Position numbers and translations under genes: made by a program
Shown here: positions 26,261 through 34,071 of the stretch, one piece after another
Numbering within the stretch: the stretch's first letter is position 1
Layout: each line of letters starts with the position of its first letter
Notes under the pieces: model-generated
Told to the model about the DNA's origin: nothing
Databases searched by the model: none
The model's input: only the letters and a program-made list of their open reading frames with translations
Assembly: GCA_003175985.1 (NCBI GenBank)
Contig: PSRJ01000129.1
Coordinates: forward strand, 1-64,000
Reading direction: 5' to 3'
Length of the DNA: 64,000 bases
From: Terriglobia bacterium
GTDB taxonomy: Bacteria; Acidobacteriota; Terriglobia; Bryobacterales; Bryobacteraceae

Positions 26261-27667
26261 ATGATCTCCTCACTGTCGCGAACTCTCAGGACGCGACACG
26301 GTACGGATATCGCTGCTCACGCGTTTTTGCTGCTCCTGAGTCTCCTTCTCATCCGGCCCGCTTCCGCCCAGCCGTCTGCGCCACAGCAATATGTCATCGC
26401 TATCGGCGCCGCAGCGGATAGACTTGCCTCCGGCACGCTCTGGCTTTACAGCGATTCCTGGTATGGCGTTCAGCAATTCAAACTTGCAGCAATCGAAAAC
26501 GGTCTCGCTGTTGTGCCGCAGGATATAGACCGCTTGAAGCGGGAGGCGAACCCGCATCCGAACACCGACGCGTATGTCATAGTCATTCAGGCGGGCGAAC
26601 ATGTCTGGTTCCGGACCCCCGACATCCCGCCCGATAAATTCTGGGCTGATTTGACCGGAGCTTTAGGGCCCCTAGGGAACACCACACGACTCCCGACAGG
26701 CGAGTTCCAAGTCGTTCTCAACGGGCCGATAAAACGCCACATCACTTTTCTTTATCCGGACGGACGCCCCAAGGCAAACCTAGTTGTCAGCGCGTCGATT
26801 TACTTGTCGGACCACAACCATTGCGGCTTCCATCAGGGTCTGCCGTTGGGAGTCTTCCGAACGGACGCGCAGGGCACTATTGAAGTTGTGGCTCCTCTCG
26901 TGCCCCTTTACTTCGCTGGACTGGATTACTACACACCGGCAGGGACCGGACCGGCGGGGCCCGCGTACACAAGTAACGTGGGCATGAAGATTCCCGCCGA
27001 CGAAACGTTCGTCGTGAAAGTGGCTTGGGCGGTACCGGCCTTTACCGCTCAACTGCAGCTTCTCACAGCCACAGGACGGCCTCGGCCGAATGTCGACGTT
27101 TATGTCAACTGGAGCACCAACACATGTGGTGGTGCGGACCGAATTGCCGGGACGGATGGAAAGGGAATCGTACAGTTGCACTTGGATGCGACGATTACCG
27201 GGCTAACTCTAATCATCGGCGGCCCTTATAGCGGCGGAGACGCCGAGGGCGACAGGAATACCCGCCGACTAAGCGACGCGGAACTGAGTGAGCTGTTTTC
27301 AAAACACAAACTGGTGATTCGGTGGGACCCGATGCCGAGGCAGGTTCCTCCGATGCTCGCTCGCCCTTTGGGCTATTGGACCTCCGCACCGGTGAACTGC
27401 GGAGCCGTGAGCGGGAAGTGGGCCGATCCAGAGAACGGTGGAACCTGGGACTTGAGCCAGACCGGCGAGAGCATTAGCGGTTCATTGACGATACTTAAAG
27501 GGTACTGCGGCAGCGTAACCTGGCAGGTGGCCGGGCGGATGAACGGCAGAGTGGCAACTTTGACCGCCACAAAACCCGAACCTCCCGTGGACAAATGCGG
27601 CGCCGCCGCTGCGGCCTCGATCACCGCTGCCCGTGCGCCGTACTGCAACACCGCGGTGCCACGGTAA
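26261..27667 (+). CDS. Secreted protein of unknown function
   Basis: A 468-residue protein with a signal peptide at about 18-36 (AHAFLLLLSLLLIRPASAQ). I do not recognise the family. Seen: several beta-rich blocks: a first domain about 40-150 (QQYVIAIGAAADRLASGTLW); a carboxypeptidase-regulatory-like strand pattern about 165-240 and again 265-330 (LTATGRPRPNVDVYVNWSTN); then a C-terminal lipocalin-like or small beta-barrel segment (SGKWADPENGGTWDLSQTGE, ISGSLTILKGYCGSVTWQVA) with paired cysteines. Base composition is slightly less GC-biased than its neighbours. No partner gene indicates a role. Confidence 0.7.
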   Translation: MISSLSRTLRTRHGTDIAAHAFLLLLSLLLIRPASAQPSAPQQYVIAIGAAADRLASGTLWLYSDSWYGVQQFKLAAIENGLAVVPQDIDRLKREANPHPNTDAYVIVIQAGEHVWFRTPDIPPDKFWADLTGALGPLGNTTRLPTGEFQVVLNGPIKRHITFLYPDGRPKANLVVSASIYLSDHNHCGFHQGLPLGVFRTDAQGTIEVVAPLVPLYFAGLDYYTPAGTGPAGPAYTSNVGMKIPADETFVVKVAWAVPAFTAQLQLLTATGRPRPNVDVYVNWSTNTCGGADRIAGTDGKGIVQLHLDATITGLTLIIGGPYSGGDAEGDRNTRRLSDAELSELFSKHKLVIRWDPMPRQVPPMLARPLGYWTSAPVNCGAVSGKWADPENGGTWDLSQTGESISGSLTILKGYCGSVTWQVAGRMNGRVATLTATKPEPPVDKCGAAAAASITAARAPYCNTAVPR

Positions 27668-27714
27668 AGCAGGGCCTACAGGAAAATACTCATTACCTGT
27701 CGAAGTCCCTCCCC

Positions 27715-28947
27715 CTACTCGTACCTGAGCGCCTCAATCGGATCAAGCAACGCGGCCTTCCGTGCCGGATAATATCCGAAGAAAACGCCCACCAGCCCCG
27801 AGAAGGCAAATGCCAGCACGATGGCCGTCGGGCTGACCAGGGTGTTCCAGCCGGCGAAATGCGAAATCAATAGCGAGGCGCCGACGCCCGAAAGTATGCC
27901 CACTACTCCGCCGAGAATCGAAAGCGTAACCGCTTCCACCAGGAACTGCGAGAGAATGTCGCGGGTCTTGGCGCCGATCGCCAGCCGCAGGCCGATCTCG
28001 CGGGTACGCTCCGTCACGGAGACCAGCATGATGTTCATGATGCCGATGCCGCCCACAATCAAAGAGACGGAGGCGATCGCGCCCAGCAGGATCGACATCA
28101 CGCGCGCGGCGCTTTCCTGAGCGGCGAAGACATCGGACAAGTTGCGGACGGTGAAATCGTCCTCCTGCCCCTGTTGCAGACGGTGCCGCTGCTGCAGCAA
28201 CGCCGTGATCTCGCGCTGTGCCTCGTCCATCGAGCTGGAGCTTACGGACTGCACCATGATGGCCGCTACCGAACGCGAATTGGCCTGGCTTGCGCCGACA
28301 ATGTGGCGCTTGGCGGTCGAGATCGGCACGAGGATGACATCGTCCTGATCCTGTCCCTGCGGGGACTGCCCCTTGGCGCTGAGCACCCCATCCACGGTAA
28401 AAGGCACGTTCTTGATGCGAATGCTTTGGCCTACCGGATCGGTATCGCCGAACAGATTGTGCGCCACCGTCCGGCCCAGCAGAGCGACTTTAGCCCCCGA
28501 CGTCACGTCGTCCATCGTGAAGGGGTTCCCCTGCTCTACGGCCTGATCGCGGATGGTGAGGTAGTCCGGCGTGGTGCCTTGCACGGCGGTAGCCCAGTTA
28601 TTGCTTCCATTCATCACCTGGGCGCCGCCGCGGACGGTGGGAGCAACGGAAGCCACGGCCGGACACTCGGCAGCGATCGCCTTGGCGTCGTCCTCGGAGA
28701 GCGTCACGCCGGCGCCGCCGCCCAGGCGGATACCGTTCGACGTGATGCTGCCGGGAACCACCATAATCAGGTTGCTGCCGATCGCCTGAATCTGTTCCTG
28801 AATGCGTTCCGTGGCGCCGGAGCCCACGGCGACCATGGCAATCACCGCAGCCACGCCGATCACGATGCCGAGCATGGTGAGCGCCGAGCGCAGCCGGTTG
28901 ACGCGCAGGGCGCGCAGCGCAATCCGCATTGCCGCCAGCAGTTTCAT
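27715..28947 (-). CDS. MacB-like ABC transporter permease
   Basis: A 410-residue inner-membrane protein. Seen: first transmembrane helix SALTMLGIVIGVAAVIAMVAVGSG, a periplasmic MacB-type domain (about 45-270; GSNLIMVVPGSITSNGIRLG, PVGQSIRIKNVPFTVDGVL), and three C-terminal helices in the FtsX domain (SVTERTREIGLRLAIGAKTR, VEAVTLSILGGVVGILSGVG). The ATPase is a separate gene overlapping by four bases, so this lacks the fused ATPase domain of Escherichia coli MacB. With the adaptor gene it forms an efflux or lipoprotein-handling system; no outer-membrane TolC homologue is adjacent. Confidence 0.92.
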   Translation of the reverse strand: MKLLAAMRIALRALRVNRLRSALTMLGIVIGVAAVIAMVAVGSGATERIQEQIQAIGSNLIMVVPGSITSNGIRLGGGAGVTLSEDDAKAIAAECPAVASVAPTVRGGAQVMNGSNNWATAVQGTTPDYLTIRDQAVEQGNPFTMDDVTSGAKVALLGRTVAHNLFGDTDPVGQSIRIKNVPFTVDGVLSAKGQSPQGQDQDDVILVPISTAKRHIVGASQANSRSVAAIMVQSVSSSSMDEAQREITALLQQRHRLQQGQEDDFTVRNLSDVFAAQESAARVMSILLGAIASVSLIVGGIGIMNIMLVSVTERTREIGLRLAIGAKTRDILSQFLVEAVTLSILGGVVGILSGVGASLLISHFAGWNTLVSPTAIVLAFAFSGLVGVFFGYYPARKAALLDPIEALRYE

Positions 28948-29699
28948 ACGGCCACCGGCTCCTCTTCTTCGGCGGGCAGAGCGCGAAGCTCAGCGGCAGC
29001 GTCGCGCGGCCCTTCGATACGGACGTCGCGCTGCAGGCGGCCGTCGCGGAAATGGATATTGCGGCCGGCATACGCGGCGATGTCCGGCTCGTGCGTCACC
29101 ACGATCATGGTGATGCCCGCCTCGCGATTGAGCCGCTGGAAGATCGACATGATTTCGACGCTGGTGCGTGTATCGAGCGCGCCGGTCGGCTCGTCGGCGA
29201 GGATGATCCGCGGATTGTTCACCAAAGCGCGCGCGATCGCCACGCGCTGCTGCTGCCCGCCGGAAAGCTGGCTGGGGTGATGGTCTTCCCGGCCCGCCAG
29301 GCCTACTTCGTGCAACGCCGCCAGAGCGCGTTTTCGCCGCTCGGTCGCGGGTGTGTTGGTGTAAAGCAGCGGCAGCTCGACATTCTCCACGGCGCTGGTG
29401 CGCGCCAGAAGATTGAACTGCTGGAAAACGAATCCGACTTTTTGGCCGCGGATCTCGGCCAATTCGTCACGGCCAAGATCACCGACGCTGGTTCCATCCA
29501 ATTTGTAGGTGCCGGCCGTCGGCTTATCCAGGCATCCCAGAATGTTCATCAGGGTCGACTTGCCCGACCCCGAGGGTCCCATGATGGCCACGAATTCGCC
29601 GCGTTCGATGTCCAGCGATACCGTCTTTAGCGCGTGGACCCGCAATTCACCCAGCGTGTAATCCTTCACCAGGCTTCGGATCTCGATCATCGCGGCCAT
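28944..29699 (-). CDS. ABC transporter ATPase (MacB/LolD type)
   Basis: A 251-residue ATPase. Seen: Walker A GPSGSGKSTL (41-50), Q-loop VGFVFQQFNLL, signature LSGGQQQRVAIARAL, Walker B IILADEPTGALDT, H-loop VVTHEPD. Energises the adjacent FtsX-type permease. Overlaps the permease by four bases (ATGA) and starts 2 bases after the adaptor stop, a tight three-gene operon. Confidence 0.95.
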   Translation of the reverse strand: MAAMIEIRSLVKDYTLGELRVHALKTVSLDIERGEFVAIMGPSGSGKSTLMNILGCLDKPTAGTYKLDGTSVGDLGRDELAEIRGQKVGFVFQQFNLLARTSAVENVELPLLYTNTPATERRKRALAALHEVGLAGREDHHPSQLSGGQQQRVAIARALVNNPRIILADEPTGALDTRTSVEIMSIFQRLNREAGITMIVVTHEPDIAAYAGRNIHFRDGRLQRDVRIEGPRDAAAELRALPAEEEEPVAV

Positions 29700-29701
29700 C
29701 G

Positions 29702-31075
29702 TCAGAAGCCTCCGCGCCCGCCGCCCATTCCGGGGCGGCCGCCGCTGAAGGGCGAACCCGATGACCCGTTCGCTTCCTTCTTGGAGAACGAGGCCACAAT
29801 GACGCGGTCGCCTTCTTTGAGATCGCCGCGGGTGACTTCGGTATACGCGCCGTCGGAAAGGCCCAGCGAGATATGAACGGGCTTGGGTTTACTTTCTTCG
29901 TCCAGGATCCAGACTTCTTTCGAGCCGTCGCGTACTTTGGTTTTGCTCACGGTGTCAGCGGGCCGGTAGCGGAGCGCCGCGTTGGGAATTTTCAGCACGT
30001 TGGTGTGCTGATCCACAAGGATTTTGACGTTGGCCGTCATCCCCGGAAAGAGCTTCAGATCGGGATTGGAGACCGCCAGCACGACATCGTAGGTGACGAC
30101 GTTTTGCACGTTGATGGCGGCTTTGCGTATGGCCGAAACCGAGCCATGGAACACCTGGCCCGGATAGGCATCCACCGTAAATGTGGCCGGCATGCCCACC
30201 CGCACACGCCCGACGTCGGCTTCGGAGACGTTGGTATCCACCTGCATCTTGGTGAGATCCTGCGCGATGGAAAACAACGTAGGAGCCTGGAGGCTGGCGG
30301 CGACAGTCTGGCCGACATCGATGTTGCGCGAAACCACTACGCCATCCACCGGGGCGCGGATAAAGGTGTGATCGAGATCGGCCTGCGCCTGTGCGAGCGC
30401 AGCCTGCGCCTGGTCGACCTGCGCTTTGGCCGAAGCTAACTGAGTTTCCGCGACGCGGACTTGCGCCTGCGCGGCGCTCACGGAGCCTTGGGAGGCGGTC
30501 ACCTGGGCCTGGGCGGCGTCCAGGTTGGCCACTGCCTGATCGTAGGTCGCCTGCGCCGTATCGCCATCCTCGCGCGAGAGCACGCCTTCACTCACCAGTT
30601 GCGCGCGGCGGGCCAGCTTGGTCTTGGCGTCGGTGACGGCAGACTGGTAGCGCACCACATTCGCTTTGGCGTTCGCCACAGAGGCCTGGGCGCTCGAAAC
30701 ATCGGCGTGACTTTTTTCGATCACCGCCTGCGCGTTGATCACGGCCGTTTGTGCCACGTTTAGCGTGGCGCGGGCCTGGTCCACGCGCGCCTGGAAAATC
30801 TGCGGATCGATGCGCGCCACTACCTCGTCCTTATGAACTTTAGTGTTGAAATCGGCGTAGAGCGCCTGAATGTTCCCCGAAACCTGGGAACCGACCAGCA
30901 CCGTAACAACGGCATTGGGAGCGCCGGTAGCCGATACCGTGTACGCGATATCGCCGCATTCTACGGGAACTGTGCGGAACTGCCCCGCGCCGGAACGCCG
31001 GAAGGCGCCCCAGGCGCCCAATCCGACAACCAGGGCGGCCCCGCTCGCCGCCAGCACCACTGTACGCTTGGTCAT
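29702..31075 (-). CDS. MacA-like periplasmic adaptor (HlyD family)
   Basis: A 457-residue membrane-fusion protein. Seen: N-terminal hydrophobic anchor (VVLAASGAALVVGLGAWGAF), a barrel strand YTVSATGAPNAVVTVLVGSQ, a long alanine/glutamine-rich coiled coil (about 95-255, repeated AQA/ANAKA patterns), then the lipoyl half and a beta-barrel domain (DGVVVSRNIDVGQTVAASLQ, PATFTVDAYPGQVFHGSVS), and a Gly-rich C-terminus. The coiled coil is long for MacA. First gene of the operon. Confidence 0.9.
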   Translation of the reverse strand: MTKRTVVLAASGAALVVGLGAWGAFRRSGAGQFRTVPVECGDIAYTVSATGAPNAVVTVLVGSQVSGNIQALYADFNTKVHKDEVVARIDPQIFQARVDQARATLNVAQTAVINAQAVIEKSHADVSSAQASVANAKANVVRYQSAVTDAKTKLARRAQLVSEGVLSREDGDTAQATYDQAVANLDAAQAQVTASQGSVSAAQAQVRVAETQLASAKAQVDQAQAALAQAQADLDHTFIRAPVDGVVVSRNIDVGQTVAASLQAPTLFSIAQDLTKMQVDTNVSEADVGRVRVGMPATFTVDAYPGQVFHGSVSAIRKAAINVQNVVTYDVVLAVSNPDLKLFPGMTANVKILVDQHTNVLKIPNAALRYRPADTVSKTKVRDGSKEVWILDEESKPKPVHISLGLSDGAYTEVTRGDLKEGDRVIVASFSKKEANGSSGSPFSGGRPGMGGGRGGF

Positions 31076-31140
31076 ATCGCCCCCTAAGTATTAGGCGACG
31101 GGAGGGGCCGGTCGTATCGTAAAGAATCTTAAAGCTATGG

Positions 31141-32148
31141 TCAACGGATGTTACGAATCACGGCTTCCGTAAACTCGCCGGTGGACGCGCTGCCGCCGAC
31201 GTCGCTGGTCAGGTGTTCACCTTCGGCATAGGTATGCTCCAAGGCGCTCTGAAGCCGCGCGGAAGCTTCCCGCTCTCCCAGGTGCGCCAGCATCAGGACC
31301 GCCGATTGCATAAGCGCGGTAGGATTTGCCAGCTCCTTGCCGGCGATGTCGGGAGCGGTGCCGTGCACGGCTTCGAAGATGGCGCAGTGGTCGCCGAGGT
31401 TCGCGCCCGGTACGATGCCCAGGCCGCCCACCAGGCCCGCCGCCAGGTCGGAGATGATATCGCCATAGAGATTCGGCAGCACCAGCAGGTCGAACGCTTG
31501 CGGGCGCATAACCAGTTGCATGCACGCATTATCGACGATCAGTTCGCTGTACTCGATTGCGGGAAAGTGCGCGGCCACTTCACGGCAGCACTGCAGGAAC
31601 AGGCCGTCGCTCATTTTCATGATGTTGGCTTTGTGAATTGCCGCGACCTTGCAGCGTCCTTCCCGCTTGGCGTATTCGAAGGCCGCCCGCGCGATGCGCA
31701 TGGAGGCATGCTGGGTGATGATCTTGAGACTCTCCACCACGCCCGGAATCACTTCATGTTCCAGGCCGGAATACAGGTCTTCAGTGTTCTCGCGGAAGAT
31801 GGCGAGGTTGACAGGCACATCGTGGAAGCGGGTCTTCAACCCGGGCAGCATGCGCACCGGACGAAAATTGGTGTAGAGTCCGAGTTTCTTACGCAGCGCG
31901 ACATTGATGCTCTGATGACCGCCGCCAACTGGCGTGGTGGTGGGGCCTTTCAATCCCACATGGCTGTATTCGAGAGAGGCAAAGACTTCGCCGGGCAGCA
32001 GTTCTCCGTATTCTTCGAGAGCGGTAACGCCCGCCTCCACGCGTTCCCATTCGATCGCTACGCCCGTGGCTTCCACAGCCCGCATTGTGGCTTCGGCTAC
32101 TTCCGGGCCGATGCCATCTCCGGGAATGAGAGTCACGTGATGAGGCAC
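31141..32148 (-). CDS. NAD-type isocitrate/3-isopropylmalate dehydrogenase family, probably isocitrate dehydrogenase
   Basis: A 335-residue decarboxylating dehydrogenase. Seen: TLIPGDGIGPEVAEAT; HQSINVALRKKLGLYTNFRP, where the Ser in the substrate loop favours isocitrate over isopropylmalate; IFRENTEDLYSGLEHE; and NLYGDIISDLAAGLVGGLG. EAVHGTAPDIAGKELANPTA, with Asp-Ile in the cofactor pocket instead of Lys-Tyr, points to NAD. Catalyses the TCA step giving 2-oxoglutarate. Homoisocitrate dehydrogenase is the main alternative. Near, but not joined to, the kor genes that use 2-oxoglutarate. Confidence 0.88.
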   Translation of the reverse strand: MPHHVTLIPGDGIGPEVAEATMRAVEATGVAIEWERVEAGVTALEEYGELLPGEVFASLEYSHVGLKGPTTTPVGGGHQSINVALRKKLGLYTNFRPVRMLPGLKTRFHDVPVNLAIFRENTEDLYSGLEHEVIPGVVESLKIITQHASMRIARAAFEYAKREGRCKVAAIHKANIMKMSDGLFLQCCREVAAHFPAIEYSELIVDNACMQLVMRPQAFDLLVLPNLYGDIISDLAAGLVGGLGIVPGANLGDHCAIFEAVHGTAPDIAGKELANPTALMQSAVLMLAHLGEREASARLQSALEHTYAEGEHLTSDVGGSASTGEFTEAVIRNIR

Positions 32149-32174
32149 AAAGCTATTATAGAGTCAGGGCGGAA

Positions 32175-32816
32175 GTGGCTCCGGATTTAGTTGCGGAGCG
32201 GGGCGAGATGGTGGAGACGCAACTCCGCCACCGCGGGATTCAAGATGAGCGCGTGCTGCAAGTCATGCGCGAGATTCCGCGCGAGGAGTTCGTACGGCCC
32301 GAAGCCCAGGTCTTCGCGTATCAGGACGATCCGGTTCCGATCGGATTCCGCCAGACCATCTCACAACCCTACATGACGGCCCTTATGGCCGAAGTGCTCG
32401 AACTGAAAGGCACGGAAACGGTGCTCGAGGTGGGAACAGGCTCGGGCTATGCTGCGGCGGTTCTGGGCGCGCTGGCCGCGGAGGTGATCACCATCGAATT
32501 GATCCCGGCACTGGCCGATTTTGCGCGCGAGAACCTGACGCGTACAGGGCGCCATCGTAACGTACTGGTGATCGGCGGGGATGGATCATTGGGGTATCCG
32601 CCGCGCGCTCCCTACGATGCGATCTCAGTGGCTGCCGCTGCGCCGGAGATCCCCGCTGCCCTCCTGAGCCAACTGCGCGAACCCGGTCGGCTGGTGATCC
32701 CAGTGGGTCCCACCGACGATCAGGAACTGCGCGTGGTTTTCAAAACAGGCGGCAACCTCGACTCGCGCATCGCGACGCTCTGCCGCTTTGTGCCCCTGCG
32801 CGGCAGCCAGCATTGA
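32175..32816 (+). CDS. pcm: Protein-L-isoaspartate O-methyltransferase
   Basis: Repairs isoaspartyl damage with S-adenosylmethionine. Seen: 213 residues from GTG 32175. MVETQLRHRGIQDERVLQVM, VPIGFRQTISQPYMTALM (the conserved substrate loop), then SAM motif I VLEVGTGSGYAAAVL and GDGSLGYPPRAPYDAISVAA. Full-length, all signature motifs present. Divergent from the isocitrate dehydrogenase gene with only 26 bases between them. Confidence 0.95.
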   Translation: MAPDLVAERGEMVETQLRHRGIQDERVLQVMREIPREEFVRPEAQVFAYQDDPVPIGFRQTISQPYMTALMAEVLELKGTETVLEVGTGSGYAAAVLGALAAEVITIELIPALADFARENLTRTGRHRNVLVIGGDGSLGYPPRAPYDAISVAAAAPEIPAALLSQLREPGRLVIPVGPTDDQELRVVFKTGGNLDSRIATLCRFVPLRGSQH

Positions 32817-32850
32817 GAGGGCGATTCATACCGATCGGAGGGGAAATACG

Positions 32851-33327
32851 TCACCGAACGTCCGAAACGGTCCGCGATGGTGAAGCTTGCAGTGCGGCCG
32901 CCAGCGCCCCCGCGGCATCCAGGCTGGCGGTTGAGCCGTTCTTCACAAAAATTTCCATCACCATCGCTGGCGTGGAACCGAGATTCCTGAATCCGTGAGG
33001 AGTCCCACCCTTGATGTAGAACGCCTCTCCCACCGGCGCGTCCACGGGTTTGTCAGACCCAATCGTGACCTGCAGTTTTCCCGTCAGGGGAATGAACAGG
33101 TGAAACTTTACGTCGTCATGCTGATGCACGGCGCGCACTCCCATCGGCTTGATCTCGACCCGTGTGGCGCGTACGTCCGGGCGCTCCCACAATCTAACCG
33201 GAGCGTATCCCTGCGCAGCGCGGGCAGCATCTCTTTCGGCGTCGTTGCCCGCAGCGGGCGTCTGGGCCGAGCCTGGCAACGACAACAGCCCCGCAATCAC
33301 AGCGATTCCACAAGCGTATCTCCACAT
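32851..33327 (-). CDS. Secreted cupin-domain protein
   Basis: A 158-residue exported protein. Start: ATG 33327 has GGAGGGAGGAA just upstream and gives signal peptide MWRYACGIAVIAGLLSLPGS; longer readings run into the DUF1801 gene region. Seen: cupin beta-barrel with VHQHDDVKFHLFIPLTGKLQ (metal-type His-x-His) and GEAFYIKGGTPHGFRNLGS (second cupin motif with His). Substrate unknown. Convergent with pcm. Confidence 0.88.
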   Translation of the reverse strand: MWRYACGIAVIAGLLSLPGSAQTPAAGNDAERDAARAAQGYAPVRLWERPDVRATRVEIKPMGVRAVHQHDDVKFHLFIPLTGKLQVTIGSDKPVDAPVGEAFYIKGGTPHGFRNLGSTPAMVMEIFVKNGSTASLDAAGALAAALQASPSRTVSDVR

Positions 33328-33371
33328 AGATTCCTCCCTCCGGCGTCTAATTATAGTGGACCAACTGGCCG

Positions 33372-33773
33372 TTATCCATGTTCGACGCGCGCCTTGATAT
33401 CCGAGTACGCCGCATCGATGAGCCTGTTTAGGGCTGCCGCGTTTGTCGCAGTTCCCGGCCGCAGCTTCACATGGCGCATGAACTTGCCAGCGCCTTGCAA
33501 CAACCGTGCCGGATCCGGCAGCGCCGCGCCGTGGAAGAACCCCACGTTTACGTGCGAAGTGAATACATTGACGTAACCGAAGGGCGCATCTCCCAGGCAT
33601 GCAACCGGACAGCCGTCATGCACGAGCTCCCGGACTTCGTCCCCGCAGTTTCGCATCACCTCAAACCACCGATGCGCGATGGCCCCCAACTCACCCGCAT
33701 GCTCTTTCATCCACGCATCGATGGCGGGATCCCGCTCGATAGCGCCGTTGAATCGCAGCAAATCCGCTCTCAT
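33372..33773 (-). CDS. DUF1801 domain protein
   Basis: A 133-residue cytosolic protein. Seen: DEVRELVHDGCPVACLGDAP, FGYVNVFTSHVNVGFFHGA and LLQGAGKFMRHVKLRPG, the DUF1801 (YdhG-like) core pattern. Function of the family is unproven. Separate from the cupin gene by 44 bases on the same strand. Confidence 0.8.
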   Translation of the reverse strand: MRADLLRFNGAIERDPAIDAWMKEHAGELGAIAHRWFEVMRNCGDEVRELVHDGCPVACLGDAPFGYVNVFTSHVNVGFFHGAALPDPARLLQGAGKFMRHVKLRPGTATNAAALNRLIDAAYSDIKARVEHG

Positions 33774-34071
33774 CGTGACTCCAGTTTCTGGTTTCGAGAT
33801 CTATGGTTACATATCGCGGGTACTGGTGACCGTTCTGCAACTCCACGCTTTGCGCAGTTAGGAGAATGCCGAGAGGGGCGTTTGGCCTACCGCTTCCTCA
33901 CGGTCGCGGCTCGGTGTGAGCGCTCGTTTCAGAGCCGCGCGCGTAAGCAAGCGGACGACTCGCAGATCATTTTGGTTAGTAGAGTCAGATTCCCGCAGTC
34001 CCCTCCCCCGGATGTAGAATGAATGTGCTGCGCCATGCCGCCGAAGTGTGCGGCATAGGGAGGAATTGCGG
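33774..34071. other. Intergenic region with palindrome and 5' hairpin
   Basis: About 298 bases without a gene between the DUF1801 gene and the GltD-like gene. It holds the REP-like palindrome (33890-33954) and a perfect 7-base-pair hairpin, ATGCCGC-8-GCGGCAT (34035-34056), directly before the Shine-Dalgarno AGGGAGGA (34057-34064). I see no other coding potential. Confidence 0.6.
33890..33954 (-). repeat. REP-like imperfect palindrome, copy 1
   Basis: Arms CCGCTTCCTCACGGTCGCGG+CTCGG (33890-33914) and GAGCCGCGCGCGTAAGCAAG+CGG (33932-33954) pair imperfectly around a 17-base loop. The minus strand reads the same as copy 2 at 60707-60773, differing in the loop and a few arm bases. Lies in the non-coding region before the 34072 gene. 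Confidence 0.8.

Noticed and set aside
28174-29280. 368-codon forward frame over the ABC permease and ATPase
   Set aside because: Antisense to genes with complete Walker and FtsX motifs.
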